Part shown: positions 1-9,586 of the stretch, in pieces
Position numbering within the stretch: the first letter of the stretch is position 1
Layout of the letters: every line of letters starts with the position of its first letter
NCBI RefSeq assembly: GCF_016650035.1
Contig: NZ_JAENWM010000042.1
Coordinates: forward strand, 1 to 32,970
Direction of reading: 5' to 3'
Length of the DNA: 32,970 nt
Source: Clostridium sp.
GTDB taxonomy: Bacteria; Bacillota; Clostridia; Clostridiales; Clostridiaceae
Translations under genes and position numbers: made by a program
Notes under the pieces: generated by a model
The model's input: only the letters and a program-made list of their open reading frames with translations
The model's database searches: none
What the model was told of the DNA's origin: nothing

Positions 1-288
1 AGCAAAGTCATAGATCAAGCAATACTGGTTAATATTTAAGCAACCTAAATACATTGATAAAATCTAATGAATGTTTCTTTCAAAAAAAGTATAGCATACA
101 CTAGGTCTATTAAATTTACCCAAAATCATGATATAAAAAAGTAAAGCACCAACAATTTGTTGGTGCTAATGTTTCACTTATTTAGGGACATTTTCAAAAA
201 TGCTTGACATAAAAAAAACTATAATTTATTAGTTTATTTTTAAAAAAAATATAGAAAACAGAAAATTTAAAAAAAAGAAATAATGGTG
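1..288. other. Intergenic stretch upstream of the first T-box unit
   Basis: No gene is recognisable here. It is very AT-rich and contains a perfect 11-bp hairpin (145-167). Further on, an A-tract, a weak AT-only stem and a T-tract lie around 210-240 and could act as a second weak terminator. Another TTGACA at 204-209 has only a poor -10 (TATTAG) at 17-bp spacing. The A/T runs at 230-280 directly precede the ilv promoter and could serve as an UP-like element. Confidence 0.5.
145..167. terminator. Perfect hairpin, possible bidirectional terminator
   Basis: AGCACCAACAA (145-155) is followed by its exact reverse complement (157-167), giving a compact GC-containing stem. An A-run lies just before it and a modest T-rich stretch after it, so it could end transcription from an upstream gene outside the window in either direction. 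The T-tract on the + strand is weak. Confidence 0.4.
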
Positions 289-317
289 TTGACAAAATGC
301 TTTATTGCATATATACT
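289..317 (+). promoter_or_regulatory. Vegetative promoter of the first ilv unit
   Basis: TTGACA (289-294), a 17-base spacer and TATACT (312-317) form a near-consensus sigma-A type promoter. The predicted transcript start near 324 lies about 15 bases before the first paired bases of the T-box leader, as expected for a T-box controlled operon. Confidence 0.85.
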
Positions 318-324
318 AAAAAAC

Positions 325-706
325 AACAGAATATATAAAGCTATGACGGAGAGAAAAATATCACGATTGAAACTACAGAGAACCAACGTTTGATGAGAGT
401 TGGTGTGATGCGGATATGTAATGATCACTCTTGAGCTGCTGAGTTGAACTTGAAACTATTTTGATGATAAATTGCAAAAAAAATGTTAATCACAAAATGT
501 GAAGTTTGGAATTAAGTAAACGAAGACGGTTGCCTCCGATATAGGGCTATGGTTAAAGAAATTTATTTTAATGATATTTTCTATTCTTTTGACCAAAAAT
601 AATGAGGTGATTTATAATAATAAATCACGAACTAGGGTGGTACCACGAATCTTTCGTCCCTATAAACATAATTAGATATATGTTTATAGGAATGGAAGAT
701 TTTTTA
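325..706 (+). promoter_or_regulatory. T-box leader 1, probable Ile specifier (ATC)
   Basis: This leader senses uncharged tRNA and controls ilvC1-ilvB1. Visible parts are a stem I region with an ACAGAGA-type motif (375-381), a GGTGTGA-like distal loop, a candidate specifier ATC (424-426) followed by ACTCTTGAG, a stem III-like hairpin near 525-540, and the T-box sequence AGGGTGGTACCACG (634-647) that pairs with the tRNA acceptor end. A terminator stem follows. The specifier was assigned by aligning the bases after it with the second T-box; isoleucine fits the genes, but a one-base shift would read GAT. Confidence 0.9.
649..706 (+). terminator. T-box 1 terminator
   Basis: A long stem of about 21 pairs (649-669 with 680-700, 18 exact plus G-T wobbles) is followed by a T run. 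Its 5' side competes with the antiterminator that contains the T-box sequence just upstream, so charged tRNA would favour termination before ilvC1. Confidence 0.85.
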
Positions 707-735
707 TTTATCCAAAAATAAGGGGGAAAAATTAA

Positions 736-1728
736 ATGGCTAAAATGTATTATGATGGTGATGCGGATTTAGGTTTATTAAAAGGTAAAAAGGTTGCAGT
801 TGTGGGATACGGTAGTCAAGGCCATGCTCATGCACTTAATTTAAAAGAAAGTGGAGTAAATGTAGTTGTTGGTTTATATAAGGGTAGTAAGTCATGGAAT
901 AAGGCAACGGAAGTAGGTCTTGAAGTTCTGGAAGTGTCTGAGGCAACTAAGTGCAGCAATGTAATAATGATACTTGCTCCAGATGAATTGCAGAGTAAAA
1001 TTTATAAGGAGAGCATTCAGCCAAATTTAAAAGAAGGAGATGCACTAGTCTTTGCACATGGGTTTAATATTCACTTTAATCAGATTACACCTCCAGAAAA
1101 TGTAGATGTATTTATGGTGGCACCAAAAGGGCCAGGACATCTAGTAAGAAGGGTGTATCAAGACGGAAAAGGCGTTCCGGCACTAATTGCGGTATATCAA
1201 GATTACAGTGGACGTGCAAAAGAATTTGCACTAGCTTATGCAAAAGGAATAGGAGCTACAAAGGCTGGTGTACTGGAAACTACTTTTAAAGAGGAAACTG
1301 AAACAGATTTATTTGGAGAACAGGCAGTTTTATGTGGAGGAGTTACAGAACTTATTAAAGCAGGGTTCGATACGCTTACAAATGCAGGGTATCAAAAGGA
1401 AATTGCTTATTTTGAGTGTCTTCATGAACTAAAGCTTATTGTGGATTTATTGTATGAAGGCGGATTTGAAAATATGAGGTATAGCGTTAGTGATACAGCT
1501 GAATATGGAGATTACATGGTGGGTAAAAGAATTATAAATAAAGATACCAGAAAAGAAATGGCAAAGGTACTCAAAGAAATACAAAATGGAGAATTTGCAA
1601 GGGATTGGTTAGTGGAAAACCAAATCAACAGACCTAACTTTAGTGCAATAAAAAGAATAGAACTAGAACATCCACTAGTGGCTGTAGGCAAAGAGTTAAG
1701 AGGCATGATGTCTTGGATTAAAAAATAA
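736..1728 (+). CDS. ilvC: Ketol-acid reductoisomerase, copy 1
   Basis: It converts acetolactate or acetohydroxybutyrate to the dihydroxy acid using a reduced nicotinamide cofactor and Mg2+, the second common step of valine, leucine and isoleucine synthesis, in the cytoplasm. The 330 residues match short class I enzymes. The Rossmann motif [10 protein letters not shown] is at 24-33. The cofactor loop GLYKGSKSW (46-54) has Tyr where many NADPH enzymes have Arg. The conserved His108 (FAHGF) and the metal-binding [10 protein letters not shown] segment with Asp191 and Glu195 are present. The start has a GGGGG ribosome site nine bases upstream. It is first in the unit controlled by T-box 1 and is a close paralogue of the gene at 4148-5143. 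The identification is secure; cofactor preference is not known. Confidence 0.97.
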   Translation: MAKMYYDGDADLGLLKGKKVAVVGYGSQGHAHALNLKESGVNVVVGLYKGSKSWNKATEVGLEVLEVSEATKCSNVIMILAPDELQSKIYKESIQPNLKEGDALVFAHGFNIHFNQITPPENVDVFMVAPKGPGHLVRRVYQDGKGVPALIAVYQDYSGRAKEFALAYAKGIGATKAGVLETTFKEETETDLFGEQAVLCGGVTELIKAGFDTLTNAGYQKEIAYFECLHELKLIVDLLYEGGFENMRYSVSDTAEYGDYMVGKRIINKDTRKEMAKVLKEIQNGEFARDWLVENQINRPNFSAIKRIELEHPLVAVGKELRGMMSWIKK

Positions 1729-1759
1729 AAATAATTTGTATTGAAAAGAAGGTGTGAGA

Positions 1760-3412
1760 ATGTTACTTAATGGAGCTCAAATTTTACTTGAATGTTTAAA
1801 AGAGCAGGAAGCAAATGTTATTTTTGGATATCCTGGTGGATCTGTGATTCCACTATACGATGCACTTTATGATGAAATGGATTATTTTACACATATTAGA
1901 ACGGCTCATGAACAGGCAGCAGTTCATGCGTCAGACGGTTACGCTAGAGCAACTGGAAAGGTTGGAGTTTGCATTGTAACCTCTGGTCCAGGTGCTACCA
2001 ATACCATTACGGGAATTGCTACGGCTTACATGGATTCAATTCCTATAGTTGTATTTACAGGGCAAGTTCCAAGGAGTTTGCTTGGAAAGGATTCTTTTCA
2101 GGAAATAGATATAATGGGGATTACTTTGTCCATTACAAAGCATAATTTTATTGTGAAAGATGAAAAGAATTTAGCCGCTACAGTAAGAGAAGCTTTTAGA
2201 ATAGCAAGGAGTGGAAGGCCTGGACCAGTGCTTGTGGATATTCCAAAAGATATTTTCCTTAGCTTTGCCGAATATGAAAAGGTGGAAGTGAAACATGGAA
2301 AACAAGAAGTAGTGCCTATAGATATGAAAAAAATACAAGAAGTATCCGAAATGATTAGGGATGCAAAAAGGCCAATAATTTATGCTGGTGGCGGAATAAA
2401 AACAGGCAATGCTTCAATGGCATTGTGTAAATTCGCCAAAATAGGGGACATTCCTGTTGCTAATACACTTATGGGGCTAGGGACTATTCCAAGAAATCAT
2501 GAATTGTCGCTAGGAATGGTAGGAATGCACGGGTCTTGTGAAACAAATTTAGCAGTGACAAATAGTGATTTAGTTATAGCAATTGGTGCACGTTTTAGTG
2601 ATAGGGTAATTGGAAAAGCAGAGGGTTTTGCTCCAAAAGCAAAGATTATTCATATTGATATTGACGAGACGGAGATAGATAAAAATAAGGTAGTAGATTT
2701 ATATTTAGTCGGAGATGTGAATACAATTTTAGAAACTTTACTTTGTTATATGGATCAAAAGGATAGAAAATCTTGGCATAAAGAGATAGAAAGCTGGAAA
2801 AACCCGTGTAAAGGGTCGAATGGCTTTACCCATGAAAATGTACTCAAGTGTTTAAATGAAGATCTTGAGGAAGATATAATTGTTACTACAGATGTAGGAC
2901 AACATCAAATGTGGACTGCACAACAATGGAAATTTAAAAAACCTAGAACATTTATAACCTCAGGTGGCCTTGGAACAATGGGATTTGGAATGGGAGCCGC
3001 CATTGGAAGCCAAATGGGTAATTTAGATAAAAGGGTGCTGCTTATAACTGGAGATGGTAGTTTTAGAATGGGTTGTACTGAACTTCAGACAATTTCAAAG
3101 TATAAGCTTCCAATAGTTACTGTGATTATGAATAATCATGCCTTAGGTCTTGTAAGGCAGTGGCAGAAAATGTTCTGCCACGCAAGATACTCACAAACAG
3201 ATATCGGAGACGAAGTAAATTATGTAAAGCTTGCAGAAGCCTATGGCATTGAAGGATACAAGGTCACAAGTATGCAGGAGTTAAAAAGAGTACTTGAAAT
3301 CGTAAAACTAGGTACAAAGCCTATGTTAATTGATTGTGTAATAGATAAAGATGAAGGGGTATATCCAATTGTACCACCAGGGAAATCAATTCAAGAATTA
3401 GTTTTAGAATAA
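1760..3412 (+). CDS. ilvB: Acetolactate synthase large subunit, copy 1
   Basis: This thiamine diphosphate enzyme condenses pyruvate with pyruvate or 2-ketobutyrate, the first common step of branched-chain synthesis. The open frame runs back to a GTG at 1754, but AGAAGGTG at 1747-1754 is best read as the ribosome site for ATG 1760, giving 550 residues. GYPGG is near residue 23, the catalytic Glu51 is in HEQAA, and a GDGSFRMG...NN thiamine diphosphate motif lies in the C-terminal third, followed by LVRQWQ. Domain order is the usual Pyr, central and PP domains. It lies 31 bases after ilvC1. No regulatory subunit follows it; ilvN is only beside the second copy. It could be a catabolic acetolactate synthase, but linkage to ilvC1 and a T-box favours biosynthesis. 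Confidence 0.95.
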   Translation: MLLNGAQILLECLKEQEANVIFGYPGGSVIPLYDALYDEMDYFTHIRTAHEQAAVHASDGYARATGKVGVCIVTSGPGATNTITGIATAYMDSIPIVVFTGQVPRSLLGKDSFQEIDIMGITLSITKHNFIVKDEKNLAATVREAFRIARSGRPGPVLVDIPKDIFLSFAEYEKVEVKHGKQEVVPIDMKKIQEVSEMIRDAKRPIIYAGGGIKTGNASMALCKFAKIGDIPVANTLMGLGTIPRNHELSLGMVGMHGSCETNLAVTNSDLVIAIGARFSDRVIGKAEGFAPKAKIIHIDIDETEIDKNKVVDLYLVGDVNTILETLLCYMDQKDRKSWHKEIESWKNPCKGSNGFTHENVLKCLNEDLEEDIIVTTDVGQHQMWTAQQWKFKKPRTFITSGGLGTMGFGMGAAIGSQMGNLDKRVLLITGDGSFRMGCTELQTISKYKLPIVTVIMNNHALGLVRQWQKMFCHARYSQTDIGDEVNYVKLAEAYGIEGYKVTSMQELKRVLEIVKLGTKPMLIDCVIDKDEGVYPIVPPGKSIQELVLE

Positions 3413-3428
3413 AAAGGGGGATATTAAA

Positions 3429-3581
3429 ATGTTAAATATAAATGAAAAAATGGAGTATACGGAAGAAGTAGGAAAAAAGGAAAATTTTGCTGAAGAAACA
3501 AAAAATCAATATGAATTTTATAACTCAAATTATAATGTAAACTTTTTTGGAGCAGGACCTGAAAAGGAAGATTGGCAGTAA
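3429..3581 (+). CDS. Small 50-residue protein of unknown function
   Basis: An ATG frame begins 16 bases after the ilvB1 stop, with AAAAAGGGGG as an unusually strong ribosome site ending eight bases before the start. The product is 50 residues, highly charged and rich in Glu, Lys and Asn, with an aromatic C-terminal half and a GAGPEKEDWQ end. It has no membrane segment, no signal peptide and no cysteine. It is not a leader peptide, since there is no run of Ile, Leu or Val codons. It is the last gene of unit A. I do not recognise the family. A partner of the orphan IlvB1 is only one guess from position; a relic of a longer gene is another. Confidence 0.55.
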   Translation: MLNINEKMEYTEEVGKKENFAEETKNQYEFYNSNYNVNFFGAGPEKEDWQ

Positions 3582-3604
3582 GATAAAATATTTAGTATTA
3601 ATTA

Positions 3605-3633
3605 TTGACAAATTAAAATTCATAAAGTATACT
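3605..3633 (+). promoter_or_regulatory. Promoter upstream of T-box 2
   Basis: TTGACA (3605-3610), 17 bases and TATACT (3628-3633) use the same hexamers and spacing as the first ilv promoter. Transcripts would begin near 3640, leaving about 160 bases before the T-box stem I. A weaker alternative, TTAACA (3762-3767), 19 bases and TATAAT (3787-3792), would start almost exactly at the stem I base. Confidence 0.75.
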
Positions 3634-3796
3634 AAATTACAATATAAAATAATTTAAATATTTGGAAAAATGATGTACGGAAATCAATATATTGCATATT
3701 GTATAAGAAGCTGTTTATGGAAAGGTTATAAACAGTTAGTAATGAAGATTATTTGAAATATTTAACAATATAAAGTTCAAACTTAATATAATTTAA

Positions 3797-4027
3797 AAAC
3801 TATGATAGGACTAGTAGATGTCTTTAATATTTCACAGAGAGTGGGGATTGGTGTGAACCCATAAATATTAGACGTTGAATCTCACCCTTGAGTTGTAAGC
3901 TGAAAACATTATATGTCGTAAGCTGTGCCGGTGTATATACAGTATATATCGTTAAAAAATGAAGATATAAAAATGGGTGGTACCGCGATAGACTTTTTCG
4001 CCCCAATGGGCAGAAGGTCTATTTTTT
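3797..4027 (+). promoter_or_regulatory. T-box leader 2, probable Leu specifier (CTC)
   Basis: This leader controls the second ilv-leu unit. It shows AGTA on the 5' side of the specifier loop (about 3813), ACAGAGAG (3834-3841), a GGATTGGTGTGAACC distal hairpin, GAAT followed by the specifier CTC (3881-3883) and ACCCTTGAG, and the T-box TGGGTGGTACCGCG (3974-3987). The intrinsic terminator is 3988-4027. A leucine codon agrees with leuACDB lying downstream. The leader is more compact than leader 1. Confidence 0.92.
3988..4027 (+). terminator. T-box 2 terminator
   Basis: ATAGAC...CGCCC pairs with GGGC...GTCTAT across a four-base loop (CAAT) and is followed by six T residues. It is the alternative fold to the antiterminator that includes the T-box motif immediately upstream. 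Confidence 0.88.
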
Positions 4028-4062
4028 ATACCCAAAATTCAAGTGAATATGCTATTTGATGA

Positions 4063-4101
4063 TATAAAAGATTCTGTAGAAGGCTTACAGTAACTTTTAT
4101 A
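4063..4101 (+). other. Hairpin between T-box 2 terminator and ilvC2
   Basis: TATAAAAG (4063-4070) pairs with CTTTTATA (4094-4101). Inside it CTGTA pairs with TACAG around a seven-base loop, separated by a 3x3 internal loop. No T-run suited to termination follows directly. It lies in the read-through mRNA 46 bases before ilvC2, so an mRNA-stabilising or processing role is possible but unproven. Confidence 0.35.
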
Positions 4102-4129
4102 ATAATTTAAAATAAAAGACAAACAATAG

Positions 4130-5143
<1,014 letters not shown>

Positions 5144-5156
5144 GAGGAGGGTAAAC

Positions 5157-6716
5157 ATGGGGGGAAAAGAAGTAGGATTAAAGAAAATATTTATTTTTGA
5201 TACCACTTTACGTGATGGCGAACAAACACCAGGAGTAAGTTTAAATGTAGTAGAAAAATTAGAAATCGCAAGGGCACTACAAAAACTCGGGGTAGATGTA
5301 ATTGAAGCAGGTTTTCCAATTGCTTCAGATGGAGATTTTGAAGGGGTAAAGACTATTGCAAAAAACATAGTAGGACCAGTAATTACGGCACTGGCAAGAG
5401 CAACTAAAAAAGATATAGATAGAGCATGGGAAGCAATAAAATATTCTAAGACACCGAGAATTCACACATTTCTTGCTACCTCAGACCTTCATATGGAATT
5501 TAAATTAAAGATGAGCCGAGAAGAAGTACTGAGTAAAGTAGTAGAGATGGTCAGGTATGCAAAGTCATTATGTCCAAGTGTTGAATTTTCACCTGAGGAT
5601 GGAACGAGAACAGAAAAGGATTTCTTATATAAAGTACTTGAGGCGGCCATAGATGCAGGAGCGGATGTAGTGAATATACCAGATACAGTAGGCTATACAA
5701 CTCCTTTAGAATATGGGGACCTAATCCAGGAAATCAGAAAAAATGTACCTAATATAGATAAAGCAATCATCAGTGTACACTGTCATAATGATTTAGGTTT
5801 GGCAGTGTCAAATTCACTAGCAGCAATGGAAAATGGTGCTATGCAAATAGAGTGTGCTATGAATGGATTAGGTGAAAGGGCTGGAAATGCTTCCCTGGAA
5901 GAGCTAGTTATGGCTATAAAAACTCGTAGCGACTATTTTAAATGTGAAACAAATATTGCTTCAGAAGAACTTGTACATGTTAGTAGCCTAGTTAGTCATA
6001 TGACAGGAATACAAATCCAACCGAATAAAGCTATTGTAGGGGCTAATGCATTTGCACATGAATCTGGGATTCATCAGCATGGCGTATTAAATTGTAGAGA
6101 AACTTATGAAATTATGACTCCAGAATCTGTAGGTTTAAAGAAAAGCTTATTAGTACTTGGTAAACATTCTGGTAGACACGCCTTTGAGAATAGATTGAAG
6201 GATTTAGGTTATTTAAATATAAAGCCAGAAAAAATAAATGAAGCATTTTTGGAATTTAAAGATTTAGCAGATAAGAAGAAGATAGTATCAGATAATGATA
6301 TCGAAGCTATGATAAGACAAGAGACCGTTAAAGTACCAGAATACTTTAAACTTGTGCAGTTTAATATTGTAAGTGGTAATGGAATTGCTTCAACTTCAAC
6401 CATAAAACTCTCTTTTGAAAATAAAACAGTGGAACAAATTTCTAGTGGCTATGGGCCTGTAGATGCTACCTTTAATGCAATTGAAAAAGCAATAGGAACA
6501 AATATAATTCTAAAGGATTACTATTTAAAAGCTGTTGGAGGCGGAAGGGATGCACTAGGAGAAGTAATAGTTAAAATTGAAAAAGATAGCAATATATATG
6601 TAGGGAATGGAGTAAGTACAGATATTATAGAAGCAAGTGCAAAAGCTTTTGTAAATGCTCTTAATAAATCACATTATAGAGAAAACATAGAAGTCGTTAA
6701 TATTGAAGCATCATAG
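5157..6716 (+). CDS. leuA: 2-Isopropylmalate synthase
   Basis: It condenses acetyl-CoA with 2-ketoisovalerate, the first committed step to leucine, in the cytoplasm. The 519 residues match long-form bacterial LeuA. The N-terminal TIM barrel begins with [12 protein letters not shown], where Arg and Asp bind substrate and metal, and the metal motif HCHNDLGLA lies near residue 200. GLGERAGNA follows. The C-terminal part (about 390-519, with [13 protein letters not shown] and a late [10 protein letters not shown]) is the leucine-binding regulatory domain, so feedback inhibition is expected. The ribosome site GAGGAGGG precedes ATG 5157. Homocitrate or citramalate synthase are related alternatives, but the leuCDB neighbours settle the call. 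Confidence 0.96.
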   Translation: MGGKEVGLKKIFIFDTTLRDGEQTPGVSLNVVEKLEIARALQKLGVDVIEAGFPIASDGDFEGVKTIAKNIVGPVITALARATKKDIDRAWEAIKYSKTPRIHTFLATSDLHMEFKLKMSREEVLSKVVEMVRYAKSLCPSVEFSPEDGTRTEKDFLYKVLEAAIDAGADVVNIPDTVGYTTPLEYGDLIQEIRKNVPNIDKAIISVHCHNDLGLAVSNSLAAMENGAMQIECAMNGLGERAGNASLEELVMAIKTRSDYFKCETNIASEELVHVSSLVSHMTGIQIQPNKAIVGANAFAHESGIHQHGVLNCRETYEIMTPESVGLKKSLLVLGKHSGRHAFENRLKDLGYLNIKPEKINEAFLEFKDLADKKKIVSDNDIEAMIRQETVKVPEYFKLVQFNIVSGNGIASTSTIKLSFENKTVEQISSGYGPVDATFNAIEKAIGTNIILKDYYLKAVGGGRDALGEVIVKIEKDSNIYVGNGVSTDIIEASAKAFVNALNKSHYRENIEVVNIEAS

Positions 6717-6751
6717 AGGATAATTTAATTGCAGAGAGGGGGAATTGTAAA

Positions 6752-8020
6752 ATGGGTATGACGATGACACAGAAAATTTTGGCTGTCCATGCTGGCTTAG
6801 AGACAGTAAAGCCTGGGCAACTTATCAAAGTGAAATTAGATTTGGTCCTTGGAAATGATATTACTACACCTGTAGCTATAAATGAATTTAAAAAAATAGG
6901 TGTGAAGGCAGTTTTTGATAAGAAAAAAATTGCCATTGTACCAGATCACTTTACGCCCAATAAAGATATAAAATCCGCAGAGCAGTGTAAGTGTACTCGC
7001 GAATTTGCAAGAGAAATGGAAATAGAAAACTATTTTGAGATAGGTCAAATGGGAATTGAACATGCTTTAATTCCTGAAAAAGGATTGGTAGTTTGCGGAG
7101 ATGTAGTTATAGGGGCGGATTCGCATACTTGTACCTATGGAGCTCTCGGTGCTTTTTCTACAGGGATTGGAAGTACAGATATGGCAGCGGGAATGGCCAC
7201 GGGAGAAGCGTGGTTTAAGGTTCCCGAAGCAATAAAATTTGTATTAAAAGGTAAGTTATCACCTTGGGTTTGTGGGAAAGACGTTATCTTACACATAATA
7301 GGAAAAATAGGAGTAGACGGTGCCCTCTATAATTCAATGGAGTTTGTTGGAGAAGGAATATCCGCACTTTCTATAGATGATCGTTTTACTATGGCTAATA
7401 TGGTAATAGAAGCTGGTGCTAAAAATGGCATTTTTCCAGTAGATGAAAGAACAATAGAATATGTAGAAAGTCACTCGAAAAGGGAGTATATCATATATAA
7501 GGCGGATGAAGATGCAAACTATATAAAAACTATTGAAATAGATTTGTGCAGCATACGTCCAACAGTAGCATTCCCACATCTTCCAGAAAACACAAAAATC
7601 ATTGATGAAGTTCCAGAAATTCTAATAGATCAGGTAGTAATTGGTTCTTGTACTAATGGAAGGATAGAAGATTTAAGAATGGCGGCTAAGGTATTAAAGG
7701 GACAAAAAGTTCATCAAAGAATAAGAGCTATCATTATACCTGCAACCCAAAAAATATACCTTCAGGCTATGAAAGAAGGGCTTTTAGAAATATTTATTGA
7801 AGCAGGCTGCGTTGTAAGTACACCAACCTGCGGACCTTGTCTTGGAGGACATATGGGAATTCTTGCAAAGGGAGAGCGGGCAATAGCAACTACCAATCGA
7901 AACTTTGTAGGAAGAATGGGACATCCTGGAAGCGAAGTATATCTTTCTAGTCCAGCAGTTGCCGCGGCTTCTGCAATTACTGGGAGAATTTCTTCACCTG
8001 AGGAGGTAGCAAAATGGTAA
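6752..8020 (+). CDS. leuC: 3-Isopropylmalate dehydratase large subunit
   Basis: With LeuD it isomerises 2-isopropylmalate to 3-isopropylmalate through an aconitase-type [4Fe-4S] cluster. The 422 residues match the short, archaeal-like LeuC class common in clostridia. The cluster cysteines appear in GSCTNGR and in TCGPCLGGH, and an early [10 protein letters not shown] segment is also conserved. The start has a GAGAGGGGG ribosome site. The coding region overlaps leuD by seven bases, consistent with coupled translation of the two subunits. Homoaconitase is the main alternative for this class; its place between leuA and leuB argues for leucine synthesis. Confidence 0.96.
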   Translation: MGMTMTQKILAVHAGLETVKPGQLIKVKLDLVLGNDITTPVAINEFKKIGVKAVFDKKKIAIVPDHFTPNKDIKSAEQCKCTREFAREMEIENYFEIGQMGIEHALIPEKGLVVCGDVVIGADSHTCTYGALGAFSTGIGSTDMAAGMATGEAWFKVPEAIKFVLKGKLSPWVCGKDVILHIIGKIGVDGALYNSMEFVGEGISALSIDDRFTMANMVIEAGAKNGIFPVDERTIEYVESHSKREYIIYKADEDANYIKTIEIDLCSIRPTVAFPHLPENTKIIDEVPEILIDQVVIGSCTNGRIEDLRMAAKVLKGQKVHQRIRAIIIPATQKIYLQAMKEGLLEIFIEAGCVVSTPTCGPCLGGHMGILAKGERAIATTNRNFVGRMGHPGSEVYLSSPAVAAASAITGRISSPEEVAKW

Positions 8021-8508
8021 AAGGAAGTGCAATAAAATTCGGAAAAAATGTGGATACAGATGTTATCATACCAGCAAGATATTTAAGTAGCAGTGATCCA
8101 AAAGAATTAGCCCTTCATTGCATGGAAGATATAGATGTGGATTTCAGTAAAAAAGTTCATAGTGGGGACATTATTGTAGCAGGAAAGAATTTTGGTTGTG
8201 GTTCATCTAGAGAACACGCTCCCTTAGCAATCAAAGCTTCTGGAATATCTTGTATTATAGCTGAAAATTTTGCTAGGATCTTCTATAGGAATGCTATAAA
8301 TATAGGACTCCCTATTATGGAATGTGAAGAGGCGGCGAAAGATATAGATGAAGGTAATAAAATTCAAGTTGATTTTAAGACGGGAATAATAAAAAACATT
8401 ACAAAAAATAAAAATTATACTGCAGAGCCATTTCCTGAATTTATGATGGAAATTATAAGTGCAGAAGGTTTGATAAACTACATTGTAAAAGAGGCGAGCG
8501 AATGTTAA
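8014..8508 (+). CDS. leuD: 3-Isopropylmalate dehydratase small subunit
   Basis: This is the swivel-domain partner of LeuC. The 164 residues match short LeuD proteins. The substrate-contacting segment [14 protein letters not shown] is near residue 57, and [11 protein letters not shown] near the start is typical of the family. Its ATG lies inside the end of leuC behind GAGGAGG, and its own 3' end overlaps leuB by seven bases, so leuC, leuD and leuB are likely translated in step. Confidence 0.96.
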   Translation: MVKGSAIKFGKNVDTDVIIPARYLSSSDPKELALHCMEDIDVDFSKKVHSGDIIVAGKNFGCGSSREHAPLAIKASGISCIIAENFARIFYRNAINIGLPIMECEEAAKDIDEGNKIQVDFKTGIIKNITKNKNYTAEPFPEFMMEIISAEGLINYIVKEASEC

Positions 8509-9569
8509 AAATAGTTGCATTACCTGGAGATGGAATTGGACCAGAAGTTATTAAACAAGCAGTTAAAGTGCTCAAGGCAGTTTCTATTAAATATAAGTGT
8601 CCAATTGAAATAAAAGAGGCAATGATAGGTGGGGCTGCTATAGATAAAACGGGAAAACCACTGCCTCAGGAGACAATTGATATTTGTAAGTTGAGTAACG
8701 GTATGCTCCTGGGCGCAGTAGGAGGACCAAAATGGGATGCATTACCTGGAAATTTAAGGCCTGAAGCGGGACTTTTAGGTATAAGAAAAGAATTAAGAGT
8801 ATTTGCAAATTTAAGACCGGCCATTCTTTTTCCTCAGTTAAAATCTGCATCCAATTTAAAGGAAGAGGTATTGGGTGATAATCTAAACATTATGATAGTT
8901 AGAGAATTAATTGGTGGTGCTTATTTTGGAGAGAAAAAACGAGTTGACATAGCAAATGGACAAAAGGCATGGGATGTAATTGAGTATTCAACCTATGAGA
9001 TAGAAAGGATTACAAAAATGGCTTTTGAAATTGCAAGGGGAAGAAATAAAAAGCTAACTTTAGTGGATAAAGCTAATGTACTGGAAAGCTCCAAACTTTG
9101 GAGAGAAGTAGTACAATCTATTTCTGGAAATTATAGAGATGTAGAATTAAATTGTATGTATGTAGACAATGCAGCTATGCAGCTTATTCGTGATCCTCAT
9201 CAATTTGATGTGATTGTTACGGAAAATATGTTTGGTGATATTTTAAGTGATGAAGCTTCAATGCTTACCGGGTCTTTAGGAATGTTACCATCTGCAAGCC
9301 TTGGTATTACTTCTGTTGGATTATACGAACCTATTCATGGCTCTGCACCAGATATTGCAGGCCTGGATAAAGCCAATCCAATAGGTGCTATAATGAGCGT
9401 TGCTATGATGTTTCGCTACAGCTTTAAGATGGAGGAAATTGCAAAAGCAATTGAAAATTCCGTTTATGAAACTTTGGATATTGGATATCGCACTATAGAT
9501 ATAATGCAGCTAGGTATGAACTGCATCGGAACAGAAAAAATGGGGGATTATATCGCAAGTAAAATTTAA
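8502..9569 (+). CDS. leuB: 3-Isopropylmalate dehydrogenase
   Basis: It oxidises and decarboxylates 3-isopropylmalate to 2-ketoisocaproate with NAD+. The 355 residues are standard. Visible motifs are [10 protein letters not shown] at the N terminus, GAVGGPKWD, the substrate-binding [13 protein letters not shown]-type segment, a Lys in VDKANVL, the metal-binding DNAAMQLI and [10 protein letters not shown] segments, and the cofactor-binding [12 protein letters not shown]. The start overlaps leuD. It is followed 17 bases later by ilvB2. The substrate segment and operon context favour isopropylmalate over isocitrate or tartrate. Confidence 0.97.
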   Translation: MLKIVALPGDGIGPEVIKQAVKVLKAVSIKYKCPIEIKEAMIGGAAIDKTGKPLPQETIDICKLSNGMLLGAVGGPKWDALPGNLRPEAGLLGIRKELRVFANLRPAILFPQLKSASNLKEEVLGDNLNIMIVRELIGGAYFGEKKRVDIANGQKAWDVIEYSTYEIERITKMAFEIARGRNKKLTLVDKANVLESSKLWREVVQSISGNYRDVELNCMYVDNAAMQLIRDPHQFDVIVTENMFGDILSDEASMLTGSLGMLPSASLGITSVGLYEPIHGSAPDIAGLDKANPIGAIMSVAMMFRYSFKMEEIAKAIENSVYETLDIGYRTIDIMQLGMNCIGTEKMGDYIASKI

Positions 9570-9586
9570 ATTAAAGGTGGCAGAAA

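Noticed and set aside
1-39. Open frame of twelve codons ending in TAA at the left edge
   Set aside because: It could be the end of an upstream gene, but it is too short to recognise or distinguish from chance.
251-275. Possible CodY box near the first ilv promoter (CAGAAAATTT)
   Set aside because: Only the right half matches the AATTTTCNGAAAATT consensus; the left half is poor, and such A/T runs are common here.
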